A stretch of 64,000 bases of DNA from Bog-375 sp049698695 (GTDB lineage Bacteria; Acidobacteriota; Terriglobia; Bryobacterales; Bryobacteraceae): positions 1 to 64,000 of the forward strand of contig JBAVYH010000216.1 in assembly GCA_049698695.1 (NCBI GenBank), written 5' to 3'. The position numbers were made by a program, and so were the translations under genes. Shown here one piece after another: positions 17,147 through 26,070 of this stretch (the stretch's first letter is position 1; the number at the start of each line of letters is the position of its first letter). Under the pieces are notes generated by a model, which saw only the letters and a list, made by a program, of their open reading frames with translations, did no database searches and was not told the origin of the DNA.

Positions 17147-18607
17147 CTACCGGCTCGTATTCCGATAATCCAGCGGCGGCTTCTGATCCAGCGGGATCTT
17201 CGATTCGTACTTCACGCCCGCCATCCGCTTGGCGAAGTCTGCCTTGGCGGCGGCCAGCAGTGCCGGCTCCGTGAACAAGTCGTCCGCCGTAACCGACAGC
17301 ACGTTGGCAGCCAGTACCATTCCGTCCTGTCCAATCGCCATCCCGCTGGCTGCGGTGGCGTACCAACTGTGCGCCGGCGTTCCCGGCACCCAGGTGGCGG
17401 CGGTGATGCCGATGGTCGGCACGTTCCAGCTCACGTCGCCCACGTCCGTCGATGCACCGCCGCCTTCCCCAAGTTGGCGATCGAGCGGCTGCACTAGGCG
17501 CTCGCTGCCCAGTTTGGCCGTCGTTCCCGCGGGCAACAGCGGAAACAGCTTCTGGGCAAAGGCCTGCTCGGCCGGCGTGTACGTCAGTCCGCCGATTTCG
17601 GTGAAGTTGCGGTACATGCGTTCACTGAGCGGCGCGTTGTTGACGATGTTCGAATCGCTGCTGACAATCCGAACATCCACCGTCGTCTCCGTGGCCATCG
17701 CCGCGCCGTGGGCGCATTTCAGAATGCGCTCCCAGATGCCGCTCAGCACCGTCATCGAGGGATGGCGCGCGTACAGAAACAATTCGGCGTCATCGGGAAC
17801 GATGTTGGGCGCGGCGCCTCCCTTGGTCACGATGTAATGGATGCGCGTCGCGCTGGGCACGTGCTCGCGCAGAAACTCCACCGCGGTGGCCATAATCATC
17901 ACGCCGTCCAGCGCCGAGCGGCCCTTCTCGGGCGCCGCCGCCGCGTGCGATGCCAGACCGTGAAATTCGAATTTCGCCGTGATCACGGCTAGCATGCCGT
18001 CGCCGGTAGTCACCGTGTTGGAATCGCCCGGATGCCAGTGCAAAACCGCATCCACGTCGCGGAACAGCCCGGCGCGGACCATGTACACTTTGCCCGAACC
18101 GCCCTCCTCCGCCGGAGTGCCGTAATACCGCACCGTGCCGGGCAGGTGATGCGCGGCGAGATAATCCTTGATCGAGACGGCAGCCAGCGCACCGCCGGCG
18201 CCGAGCAGGTTATGCCCGCAGCCGTGGCCCGGCGCGCCGGCAGTGAGCGGCTTGCGCTCCGGCGCGGCGTCCTGCGAGAGCCCAGGCAGCGCATCGAATT
18301 CGCCCAGAATTCCGATTACCGGCTTGCCCTGTCCCCAACTGGCAACGAATGCCGTGGGGATCTCCGCCACCCCTGCCTTCACGTCGAAGCCCGCCGCGGC
18401 CAGCGTCTCCTGAAGCAACGCTGAGCTCTTCTTTTCCTGATATCCCATCTCCGCGAATTCCCACACTTTCCGCGAGACATCCCGGTAGGTCGGTGCGTTA
18501 GTTTCCACCAGACGGATCACTTCGCTGTGAGCCGCTGAGATATCCGCCGCCAGCGCCGCAAATGGCGCCACCGCACCAAGAACAAGAACAGCCAGTTTCG
18601 ATCGCAT
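17147..18607 (-). CDS. Exported M20-family amidohydrolase
   Basis: 486-aa metallopeptidase-like amidohydrolase of the AbgB/M20D group, which cleaves N-acyl or aminobenzoyl-glutamate-type amides. A signal peptide opens it (MRSKLAVLVLGAVAPFAALA). Metal and catalytic positions are visible in GEFDALPGL, GHGCGHNLLG, GTPAEEGGSGKV and HWHPGDSN. The dimerisation domain (about 205-330) interrupts the catalytic halves as usual. The export signal points to a periplasmic role, unlike cytoplasmic AbgB. Confidence 0.85.
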   Translation of the reverse strand: MRSKLAVLVLGAVAPFAALAADISAAHSEVIRLVETNAPTYRDVSRKVWEFAEMGYQEKKSSALLQETLAAAGFDVKAGVAEIPTAFVASWGQGKPVIGILGEFDALPGLSQDAAPERKPLTAGAPGHGCGHNLLGAGGALAAVSIKDYLAAHHLPGTVRYYGTPAEEGGSGKVYMVRAGLFRDVDAVLHWHPGDSNTVTTGDGMLAVITAKFEFHGLASHAAAAPEKGRSALDGVMIMATAVEFLREHVPSATRIHYIVTKGGAAPNIVPDDAELFLYARHPSMTVLSGIWERILKCAHGAAMATETTVDVRIVSSDSNIVNNAPLSERMYRNFTEIGGLTYTPAEQAFAQKLFPLLPAGTTAKLGSERLVQPLDRQLGEGGGASTDVGDVSWNVPTIGITAATWVPGTPAHSWYATAASGMAIGQDGMVLAANVLSVTADDLFTEPALLAAAKADFAKRMAGVKYESKIPLDQKPPLDYRNTSR

Positions 18608-18750
18608 ACTCGGATACGGTACGCGGCGGGACGGCGGCTGTCAAGCCGTAGGTGGGGCATGCTTTAGCTTGCCCGGAACAGGAGGCGCTTGCGCCGCTCC
18701 CGATTTAAGAGGAGAGCCGGGCGCCCTCGCGAGATCGAGCCGCGAAGTGT

Positions 18751-18756
18751 TAGACT
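18751..18756 (+). promoter_or_regulatory. TAGACT -10-like element of the TA locus
   Basis: TAGACT ends 6 nt before ATG 18763 with no Shine-Dalgarno site, consistent with leaderless expression of the antitoxin gene. Confidence 0.4.
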
Positions 18757-18762
18757 CCAAGC

Positions 18763-18975
18763 ATGGGCCGAGCTGAGGAGATCGAGGCCGCCATCGACGG
18801 TCTGTCCCCGGAAGAATATCGGCGCGTCGCCGAGTGGTTTCGCGTCCGGGAGCAGGAGCGTTGGGATCACCAGTTGGATGCCGACTCCTCGGCCGGCAAG
18901 CTCGATTTCCTCTTTGATGAAGCGGAAAGCGAGTCCGCGAAGGGCCTTCTTCGCGAGTGGCCGCCGCCAAAGTGA
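18763..18975 (+). CDS. Antitoxin of a RelE/ParE-type toxin-antitoxin pair
   Basis: 70-aa acidic protein (EEIEAAIDGLSPEEYRRVAE, then WDHQLDADSSAGKLDFLFDEA) of the small helical antitoxins that precede RelE/ParE-like toxins. The first half is helical and the C-terminal WPPPK tail would wrap the toxin. The stop TGA overlaps the toxin GTG start (GTGA). Because the toxin is frameshifted here, the antitoxin may be an orphan. Confidence 0.7.
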   Translation: MGRAEEIEAAIDGLSPEEYRRVAEWFRVREQERWDHQLDADSSAGKLDFLFDEAESESAKGLLREWPPPK

Positions 18976-19237
18976 GATCCGTCGCTACTCGACGGTTCTG
19001 GAGGCTATTCCAGGCACGGCCACTTGAGATTCAACGTCTTGCCACTAAGAACTATCATCTGTGGCGACGAGACCCGCACCATCCCCGCTCCGTTTCCGGC
19101 GCTTGCAGGGAAGCGAAGACCGGTTTAGCATCCGCGTCGGAGATCACTACCGAGCCTTGGGCAAGCTAACCGGCGAGAAAATGACCTGGGTCTGGATCGG
19201 CACCCACTCAGATTATGACCGGATGACAGGCTCTTGA
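18972..19237 (+). pseudogene. RelE/ParE-family toxin, single-base frameshift
   Basis: From GTG 18972 the frame reads RRFWRLFQARPLEIQRLATK and NYHLWRRDPHHP, the start of a RelE-type toxin. At about 19086 the frame is lost; one frame over it resumes as LRFRRLQGSEDRFSIRVGD, HYRALGKLTG and WVWIGTHSDYDRM to TGA 19235-19237. Adding one base after the codon at 19083-19085 restores an 88-residue toxin of normal size. Either a true inactivating deletion or a sequencing error. Confidence 0.75.
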
Positions 19238-19503
19238 GTTTGAAGAGCAGGCTTCGACTCCCCGCACATGCCAGAGGAAACATCCGGCTCCTGCGATTGC
19301 GAGATCCTGTACAACGTTCCTGAGGAAAGCCGCCTTAAATCGGAGTACTGGCATTGGCGCAGGAAGCAAGCCGGGTGAGTCATGTCTCCGTCACGCGGAT
19401 GACTAGGTGCGCCATCCCGCGCTCCCGCCCTCAACTGTTGGATAATGGAATTAGAGTGACTTGGGTGATAGCAGCCGTGCCGACTCGCAATGAGTGAGGC
19501 TGG

Positions 19504-20136
19504 ATGATCAAGTTTCTGGGCTTCTGGATTTCCTTCGGTCTGCTCGCGTCTTCGGGCAGAGTGATCACATTCGATCAGGCGGCAGTGGGGCATGTCCCCG
19601 CAGGCTGGACCGTGGCCATGACGCACAACGGTGCCGAACCGCGCTGGGAGGTCCGCAAGGATAATTCCGCACCCAACCCTCCCTATGTGCTGGCCCAGGT
19701 TTCCGCCGACCATCACGTCGACCGCTGCCCGCTGGCCATTTTCGATGGCGTGAACCTGCGCGACTGCGACGTGAGCGTGCGCATCAAACCGGTCTCAGGG
19801 CTGCAGGACCAGGCGGGCGGCGTGGTCTGGCGCTATCGCGATCCCAACAACTACTACCTGGCGCGTGCCAACGCCATCACCAAGAACGTGGCCATTTACA
19901 AAGTGCGGGACGGCGAGCGGCTGCAGATCGCCACCGCCGTGCCCCACGACATCGAACCCAATACCTGGAGCATTCTCAAAGTCTCGGTACGCGGCTCCCG
20001 CTTCCAGGTCTACATCAACCATCGCCGCATCCTGCAGGCCGAAGACAAGACCTTCAGCGGCCCCGGCCGCGTCGGCCTGTGGACGGTCGGCGATTCCGTC
20101 ACCTACTTCGACGATTTCCGCGTGTACCCAAAGTAG
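19504..20136 (+). CDS. Secreted concanavalin/LamG-like domain protein
   Basis: 210-aa protein with a signal peptide (MIKFLGFWISFGLLASSG) and a jelly-roll-like repeat of strands: DCDVSVRIKPVSGLQDQAGG, VVWRYRDPNNYYLARAN, LKVSVRGSRFQVYINHRRI, and the closing GRVGLWTVGDSVTYFDDF. This pattern is that of laminin-G/DUF1080-like glycan-binding or hydrolase domains. No catalytic residues can be assigned. GATAAT at about 19442 may be its promoter element. Confidence 0.65.
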   Translation: MIKFLGFWISFGLLASSGRVITFDQAAVGHVPAGWTVAMTHNGAEPRWEVRKDNSAPNPPYVLAQVSADHHVDRCPLAIFDGVNLRDCDVSVRIKPVSGLQDQAGGVVWRYRDPNNYYLARANAITKNVAIYKVRDGERLQIATAVPHDIEPNTWSILKVSVRGSRFQVYINHRRILQAEDKTFSGPGRVGLWTVGDSVTYFDDFRVYPK

Positions 20137-20142
20137 GGCGCT

Positions 20143-21387
20143 TTACATCCCCTTGATCGTCACGCCCACCAGCGCCAGCGTGATGCCGATCATGAAGGCC
20201 ACGGTAAGCCACGAAACCAGGTTGAACCAGCGCGGGTTCACCCATTCGTGCATCAGGTCCTTGCGGTTGATCAGTAGGATCATCGGGATGAGCACGAATG
20301 GCAGCAGCGCGCCGTTCAGCACCTGCGAGAGCAGGATCATTTTCACCAGCGGGAAGTTCGGCAGCAGAACCGCGCCGGCGCCGGCGACGATCAATAGCGT
20401 GTAAAGGAAGTAGAAGATCGGCGCCTCGCGCAGCCTCTTATCGACGCCGCTTTCGAAGCCCAGCCCTTCGCAGACCGAATAGGCGGTCGACAGCGGCAGG
20501 ATGGAAGCAGCGAAAATCGAGGCATTGAACAGGCCGGCGCTGAACAACAGGAAAGCGTACTGGCCGAACGGCTTCAGGCCCAGCGCCGCCTCCTTGGCGT
20601 CCTGAATGTCTTTCGGGGCGACGCTGTAGATGGCTCCCGCGCAGGCCACGATGATGAAGAACGCAATCACGTCGGTCATGATGCAACCCACCACCACTTC
20701 CACCCGTGACGCCGCGTACTCCTTGGCGGTGACGCCTTTTTCCACCACCGCCGATTGCAGATAGAACTGCATCCAGGGGGCGATAGTGGTGCCCACCATG
20801 CCGATCAGCATGTAGATGTAACCGGGCTCCAGCAGCAGCACAGGCTTCACGCTGTATATCGCCGCTTCTTTCCAGTCCGGCCTCACCAGAAATCCGGAGA
20901 TGATGTAGGACACGTACAGAACGCTGGCGAACAGAAATATTTTCTCCACGCTGCGGTAATTGCCCTTGACCACCAGAAACCACACCGCGACTGCGGAAAG
21001 CGGCACGGAAATATAGCGGCTGACGTGAAATAGCTCGAGCGAGCTGGCGACGCCGGCGAATTCCGCCACCACGTTGCTGAAGTTCGTCACCACCAGCAAC
21101 GTCATCATGATGAACGTGATCCGCAGGCCGAATTCTTCGCGGATCAGGTCCGACAGTCCCTTGCCCGTCACCGCGCCCATGCGCGAACACATTTCCTGGG
21201 TGATGATCAGGACCAGCGTGATGGGCAGCAGCGTCCAAAGGGGCAGGTAACCCCAACGGGCGCCGGCAGCGGAATAGGTGAAAATGCCGCCGGAATCGTT
21301 GTCCACCATCGCCGTGATGAACCCCGGCCCGATGACCGCGAAGAACACCAGAATGTGGTAGCGGAACCGGCCGAGCAGTCGCCGCAT
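20143..21387 (-). CDS. NRAMP-related divalent metal transporter
   Basis: 414-aa membrane protein with about 11 helices of the NRAMP fold (GPGFITAM start of helix 1, GMVGTTIAPW in helix 6). The two metal-binding motifs differ from MntH-type proteins: DPGN of helix 1 is Asp31-Ser-Gly-Gly34, and MPH of helix 6 is Ala203-Pro-Trp205. Loss of the helix 6 methionine is known to relax selectivity against alkaline-earth ions, so Mg2+ is a plausible substrate. It begins 2 nt after the MgtE-like gene, with which it forms an operon. Confidence 0.8.
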   Translation of the reverse strand: MRRLLGRFRYHILVFFAVIGPGFITAMVDNDSGGIFTYSAAGARWGYLPLWTLLPITLVLIITQEMCSRMGAVTGKGLSDLIREEFGLRITFIMMTLLVVTNFSNVVAEFAGVASSLELFHVSRYISVPLSAVAVWFLVVKGNYRSVEKIFLFASVLYVSYIISGFLVRPDWKEAAIYSVKPVLLLEPGYIYMLIGMVGTTIAPWMQFYLQSAVVEKGVTAKEYAASRVEVVVGCIMTDVIAFFIIVACAGAIYSVAPKDIQDAKEAALGLKPFGQYAFLLFSAGLFNASIFAASILPLSTAYSVCEGLGFESGVDKRLREAPIFYFLYTLLIVAGAGAVLLPNFPLVKMILLSQVLNGALLPFVLIPMILLINRKDLMHEWVNPRWFNLVSWLTVAFMIGITLALVGVTIKGM

Positions 21388-21389
21388 CC

Positions 21390-22634
21390 CTATTTCTGCC
21401 TCAGCACGGAAATGATGTCGTCGGCGGTGATGACGCCGGCCAGCTTGCCTTCGTCGTCCACCACGGGCAACGTCAGAATGTTGTACTTGTCGAACTGCTC
21501 GGTGACGCGGTCCTGCGATTCCCCCACGTGCGCTTGAATCAGCGGGTCGCTCGCCAGCTCTTTCAGCCGCGCGCCGGCGGGCGCCACGAACAGCCGCGCC
21601 AGCGGGATGGCGGCCACCAGCCGTTCCTGCGCATCCACCAGGAAAATCGTGTTGAGCTGCTCCAGCAGGTCTTCGTTGGCGCGCAGCGCCACCAGCGCGT
21701 CGTCTACGGCAGCCCCTTCGGAAAGCGCCACGTACTCGGTGTTCATCATGCCGCCGGCGGTGTCTTCCTCGAACTCCAAAAGCTCCTCGACCTCCGTCTT
21801 GGGCTCCGCCTCCATCTCACCCAGGATCTCTTCGCTGGTCTCGTCTTCCAGCTCGGAAAGAGCGTCGGCCGCCTCGTCGGGCGCCATTTCTTCGACGATG
21901 TCTGCCGCCTTCTCCGGTTCCAGCGATTCCAGAATCGCCGCCTGCATCTTGGGATCGATTTCCGTCAGCGTGTCGGCGGCCACCTCGCTGTCGATGTTTT
22001 CGAGAATCGCCCCGCGGTCGGCCGGGCCCAGTTCCTCGACGATGTCGGCCAGGTCCGCCGGGTGCAGCCCTTCCAGCCTTTGATAACCGATGGCGAGCCG
22101 CAGCCGCCGTAGCGGATCGGATTCCACCACGTTGCAGAGATCCCACCGGATGGAGTTCGGCTGGATAGGTCCTTGCAGCCGCCGGATCCAGCTCGCCGGC
22201 ATCCCGCCTTGCAGCAGGCGGCGCACCACGCTGCGCAGCCCCACGTCCACTTCAACCACGTGCACGGTGGTCCGCCCGTTCTCCTGGCGGATCTCCATGG
22301 TGAGGTCGTTCACCCGCACCACCTTGCGGCCGGTCACGTCGATGATCTGCTGGTCCAGCAGGTCGCGGGCAATGCGCAGGATGCAATCATCCTCGTGATA
22401 GGGAACGAGCTGTTCGTCGCTGAGGAGGATTCCCGTCTCGCGGCTGATTCCGGCCACCTGGTCATAGCGCACGGTCAGCCACGCGTCGCCGCCGCCCACC
22501 AGGTAACGGTCAATCCGGGAAGCGTGATCGCGCGGAACCAGCGCAGCGTCCTTGACGCGGCCAATGCGGCTGCCCTTCAGGTCGAGCACCGGCATGCCCA
22601 TCAGCTCGGTAAAGAATAGCAAATGATTCGCCAT
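21390..22634 (-). CDS. MgtE-like regulatory protein without channel (PRC, MgtE-N, CBS)
   Basis: 414-aa soluble protein; ATG 22634 preferred, GTG 22643 possible. Order: two PRC-barrel-like units (GSRIGRVKDAALVPRD; RKVVRVNDL), an MgtE-N helical repeat (LHPADLADIVEELGPADRGA, ILESLEPEKAADIVEEM), then a CBS pair (DTAGGMMNTEYVAL; VDDEGKLAGVITADDIISVL). In MgtE channels these domains sense Mg2+ and gate the pore, but no membrane helices exist here. Directly upstream of the NRAMP-like gene, it probably senses ions for that transporter. Confidence 0.85.
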   Translation of the reverse strand: MANHLLFFTELMGMPVLDLKGSRIGRVKDAALVPRDHASRIDRYLVGGGDAWLTVRYDQVAGISRETGILLSDEQLVPYHEDDCILRIARDLLDQQIIDVTGRKVVRVNDLTMEIRQENGRTTVHVVEVDVGLRSVVRRLLQGGMPASWIRRLQGPIQPNSIRWDLCNVVESDPLRRLRLAIGYQRLEGLHPADLADIVEELGPADRGAILENIDSEVAADTLTEIDPKMQAAILESLEPEKAADIVEEMAPDEAADALSELEDETSEEILGEMEAEPKTEVEELLEFEEDTAGGMMNTEYVALSEGAAVDDALVALRANEDLLEQLNTIFLVDAQERLVAAIPLARLFVAPAGARLKELASDPLIQAHVGESQDRVTEQFDKYNILTLPVVDDEGKLAGVITADDIISVLRQK

Positions 22635-22827
22635 CGAAATCACCCGGGCGCCGTCTGCAGCCCGAGCGCGGCTTACCAGCTTCGATGACGCTCGTTGCGA
22701 TGCGCTCTACACGGCTTTGGCTCTGACGCCACTCCCAATATGGCGCATCCTCGCGCGGAACTGCAAGGGGAAAAATAGGGCTCCGCAGTCAAGGCCGGCG
22801 AACGGCGTATCGACCCGCCGGCCTGGT

Positions 22828-24120
22828 TCAATCCAGCTTGGCCGGCGTGTACCGGGGCGTCATCAGGTGGACGACGATGAGCGCCAGGAAGTAGGACGAG
22901 CCGCAGACCGCGAACACCGGTATGTAGCTGTGGGTCCACTCCACCACGTAGCCGGTGAATTTTTGGAACAGGGCGCCGCCGAGCGCGCCCATCATTCCGC
23001 CAATCCCCACCACGCTCGCCACCGCCGCCTTCGGGAACAGGTCCGACACCACCGTGAACAGGTTGGCAGACCACCCCTGGTGGGCCGCCATGGCCAGCCC
23101 CGTCAACCCCACCACCAGCCACACGTTCTTGGCAAAAGGAGCGTAGAGCACCGGCAGGACGGCCACCGCGCATACCAGCAGGGCGCTCTTGCGCGCCACG
23201 TTGAGGCTCCTGCCGCCCTTGAGCATGGCTCCGGAAAGCCAGCCGCCGCCCACGCTGCCGATGGAGGCCATGCCGAAGGCCACCGCCACCGGCCACCGGT
23301 TGGATTCAATATCCAGGTGGAACGTCTCCTGCAAATAGCCGGGCAGCCAGAAAATGTAGAACCACCAGATGGGATCGCTGAGGAACTTGGCGACGGCGAA
23401 TACCCAGGTTTCCTTGCACGGCAGCAGGCGGACATAGGGGACTTGGTCGAGGCTGTCGCCAGGATCGCTCTCGATGTGCGCCAGCTCGGCAGCGGAAACC
23501 GAGCGATGCTTCTCCGGCTTGGCGTACATCAGAAGCCAGAACGCCAGCCAGATGAAGCCGGTGGCTCCGGCAGCGACGAAGGCGCCGCGCCAAGCCTGGT
23601 CCCGGCCAAGCGGCGCGGTGAAGACACCTACCAGCAGCGGCACCAGCAGCGGGACCGCCATGGTGCCGATGTTGGCGCCGGAATTAAAAATACCGGTCGC
23701 CAGCGCCCGCTCGCCCCTGGGAAACCATTCCGCCACGGTCTTGATGCAGGCGGGAAAGTTGGCCGCTTCTCCCAACCCAAGAAAGAACATGGCGATGCCG
23801 AATGTCAGCACCGAACTGGCGGCGCCGGGAGACATGGCAGCGACGCTCCACAGCACGATAGCGATAGCAAGCCCTTTGCGGGTGCCCACCCAGTCCGTAA
23901 ACCAGCCCGCGCCCACGAATGCAATCGCATAGGCAATTTGGAACGCGACCAGCACGTTCGAATACTGGATGGCGTTCCAGCCAATGACGTGCTGCAGCGT
24001 GTCCTTCAGATAACCGAGCTCGCCGCGGTCGATGTACGCGATCACCGTCGAGAAGAAAAGCAGCGCACAGATGTACCAGCGATAATGCGACGCCGAGGGG
24101 CGAGCTTGGCCAGGTGGCAT
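22828..24120 (-). CDS. MFS transporter, hexuronate (ExuT)-like
   Basis: 430-aa carrier with 12 predicted helices. YIDRGELGYLKDTLQ, GWFTDWVGTRKGLA and FLGLGEAANFPACIKTVAEW match the anion:cation symporter group that includes ExuT. Likely imports hexuronates or other sugar acids with protons. TATAAT lies 10 nt upstream of ATG 24120. It is not in an operon with catabolic genes, so the substrate stays open. Confidence 0.82.
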   Translation of the reverse strand: MPPGQARPSASHYRWYICALLFFSTVIAYIDRGELGYLKDTLQHVIGWNAIQYSNVLVAFQIAYAIAFVGAGWFTDWVGTRKGLAIAIVLWSVAAMSPGAASSVLTFGIAMFFLGLGEAANFPACIKTVAEWFPRGERALATGIFNSGANIGTMAVPLLVPLLVGVFTAPLGRDQAWRGAFVAAGATGFIWLAFWLLMYAKPEKHRSVSAAELAHIESDPGDSLDQVPYVRLLPCKETWVFAVAKFLSDPIWWFYIFWLPGYLQETFHLDIESNRWPVAVAFGMASIGSVGGGWLSGAMLKGGRSLNVARKSALLVCAVAVLPVLYAPFAKNVWLVVGLTGLAMAAHQGWSANLFTVVSDLFPKAAVASVVGIGGMMGALGGALFQKFTGYVVEWTHSYIPVFAVCGSSYFLALIVVHLMTPRYTPAKLD

Positions 24121-24130
24121 AAAGCTCTGA

Positions 24131-24136
24131 TTATAG
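24131..24136 (-). promoter_or_regulatory. TATAAT -10 element of the ExuT-like gene
   Basis: Minus-strand TATAAT, 10 nt before ATG 24120; no Shine-Dalgarno site in between. Confidence 0.45.
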
Positions 24137-24178
24137 CCCCCACCGACGACGGCGCAGGTCCGGGCCGGCGCCGGCCCA

Positions 24179-24997
24179 TCAACCCAGGAGCGAGAAATTC
24201 ACCAGCTCGATGGAATGCCGCTCAAGGGCCTGCCGTGCCTCAGGGGCGATCAGCGCTCGAAGCTCCCGCTCGCGGCTCTCCTTGAGGCGGGTGGGCGCGT
24301 TGCGCAGCGCATCGCCGCAATATCCCGGATGGCACATCAACTCGGTGGATCCTTCGGGCAGCGCGGCAGCCAGCGCCGCCAGTTCGCCCGAATCCAGGCG
24401 GCCCGTCATCCGGAAGCCGGCGAAATGATCGACGGTGCGGCAGTCGTACGCCGCCAGCACGCGCTCAAAACGGCCTCGCAACAAACCCAGCGCGCCGCTC
24501 GCCAGGCGCGTCAGGCGCGGCACGCCGCCCAGCCCGTGCATCGGAAAATCGAACGGCCGGCGCACCCATTGGATGCCGAAATCTCGCGCCACGCGTGCCA
24601 CCGCCTCCAGCACCGGCGGCGCCAGATGCGTGTGCTTGTGAGTGTCGAGGTGCGTGGGCCGGATGCCGGCCGCAACCGTGCGCCGCGTCTGCGCCGCCAG
24701 TTCGTCATAGAGCCGGATCTCGCGGCGCGCCAGCGCTCGCAAGAGTCGCACCACCGTGGACGGAAACGGCCTCCCCGTCACCAGTGAGCGGCCGCCGATC
24801 AGCACCAGGTGGCAGCCCACATCGAGCGCCGGCGTGTCGCGCGCCAGCCGCACGGCATCGTCAAACGCGTCGCCATTGGCCATCAATGTGGCCGCCGTCA
24901 GGATGCCCCGGCGGTGCGCCTCCACAATGCCCCGGTTGACGTCCGGCGTGAATCCGAAGTCGTCCGCGTTCACCACCAGTTGCCGGCGCGCGCTCAA
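24179..24997 (-). CDS. YdjC/ChbG/HpnK-type carbohydrate deacetylase
   Basis: 272-aa protein with the family hallmarks: LVVNADDFGFTPDVNRGI at the start (metal Asp pair), GCHLVLIGGRSL, and the His-rich THLDTHKHTHLAP. Family members deacetylate chitooligosaccharides (ChbG) or hopanoid-linked sugars (HpnK). Its start overlaps the mlaD-like stop by ATGA, so it is the last gene of a lipid-transport operon, which favours a lipid-linked substrate over chitobiose. This last point is inference. Confidence 0.82.
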   Translation of the reverse strand: MSARRQLVVNADDFGFTPDVNRGIVEAHRRGILTAATLMANGDAFDDAVRLARDTPALDVGCHLVLIGGRSLVTGRPFPSTVVRLLRALARREIRLYDELAAQTRRTVAAGIRPTHLDTHKHTHLAPPVLEAVARVARDFGIQWVRRPFDFPMHGLGGVPRLTRLASGALGLLRGRFERVLAAYDCRTVDHFAGFRMTGRLDSGELAALAAALPEGSTELMCHPGYCGDALRNAPTRLKESRERELRALIAPEARQALERHSIELVNFSLLG

Positions 24998-26067
24998 AAC
25001 AGGGCCAGCCGGAGGGTCAGAAACTTCTTCGGGTTGGCGCGTATGTCCTTGGCCAGCGTCTGGAAGTCGCGTGTGGCGCCGTTGAGCGCGTCGTAGAGCT
25101 GAGGGTTCACTACTAACTGACCCAGTGTGCCCTGGCCCGAGTTGATCTTGTCCACGGTGACGTTGAACTTGGCCACCAGCTCGTCGATGCGTTTGTAGAG
25201 CTCGCCGTCCTTCATGAGCTTGCCGGCGGTGCCTTTTCCCGCGTTCAGCTCGTTGAGCAGCTCATGAATCTCGCTGAGCGACTGGCGGGCTTCGTCATAG
25301 AGCGCCGGGTCCTTGAGCAGTTTGCCCGCCGTGCCCTGCCCGCCCTGCAAGCCGGCCATCATCGAGTCGACGCGCTTCAGAGGCGCGTCCAGGTCCTTGT
25401 AGAGTGTGTCGTCATAGATCAGCTTGCCCAGCGTTCCGTTGGCGGTGCGCACGTCGCTCAACAGCTTCTGGCCCTCGGCCGCTATGCCGTTCAAGCGGTC
25501 GTAGAGTTCCTCGTCCTTCAACAGCTTTCCGATGTTGCCCTTGCCTTGCTCGATCCCGGCCAGTAGATTGTCCACCCGCGTGACGATGGTCTGAAAGGAG
25601 TCGAGTACCACTTTCATTTCACCCATCAGTTGGGGGATGTCCTCCAACTGGGCCGAGCGCAGCTCGGCGCCCGGTTTCACCGGGACTTTCGACACGCCCT
25701 TGGTGATGTCGATGATCTTGCCGCCCAGCAATGTGGAGGCGGCGATGGCAACCGTCGAATCCTCCGGAATCGCCGCCAGATACTGCGGCTTCACCATCAT
25801 GTCGAACTCCACCGCGCGCCTGGGATCGTGCGACTCGGTCAACCTGGGCGTCTCGAGAAAACCGATCTGAATGCCGTTCAGCCGGACTTCGGTGCCGTCG
25901 GGAAGCCCCGCCGCGTTGTCCATGTAAGTGCGCAGCAGCGCGTAATGGGTAAACGGGCTCTTGCTCTGCGTCAGCAAGAACACCAGGATAAAGAGAATGA
26001 TGAAGGCAGTGCTGGCAATGATGCCGATCTTGAGCTGCGACCAACGAACTTTCCTGCGATCCGCCAT
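24994..26067 (-). CDS. MlaD-like MCE protein with five 34-residue repeats
   Basis: 357 aa: one N-terminal membrane helix (about 13-33), an MCE domain (VRLNGIQIGFLE, LLGGKIIDITKG; about 38-135), and then five repeats with a regular 34-residue period starting at each G-(T/N)-x-G-(K/Q)-L, each carrying a LY(D/K) pair. MCE proteins form periplasmic hexamers that pass lipids between membranes; the repeats would form the helical tube or needle below the ring. Located after the ATPase gene with 3 nt between. Confidence 0.85.
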   Translation of the reverse strand: MADRRKVRWSQLKIGIIASTAFIILFILVFLLTQSKSPFTHYALLRTYMDNAAGLPDGTEVRLNGIQIGFLETPRLTESHDPRRAVEFDMMVKPQYLAAIPEDSTVAIAASTLLGGKIIDITKGVSKVPVKPGAELRSAQLEDIPQLMGEMKVVLDSFQTIVTRVDNLLAGIEQGKGNIGKLLKDEELYDRLNGIAAEGQKLLSDVRTANGTLGKLIYDDTLYKDLDAPLKRVDSMMAGLQGGQGTAGKLLKDPALYDEARQSLSEIHELLNELNAGKGTAGKLMKDGELYKRIDELVAKFNVTVDKINSGQGTLGQLVVNPQLYDALNGATRDFQTLAKDIRANPKKFLTLRLALF

Positions 26068-26070
26068 CGG

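Noticed and set aside
19238..19503. Short plus-strand frame at 19268 (MPEETSGSCDCEILYNVPEE and 16 more residues)
   Set aside because: No ribosome-binding site, no family pattern; too little to call a gene.
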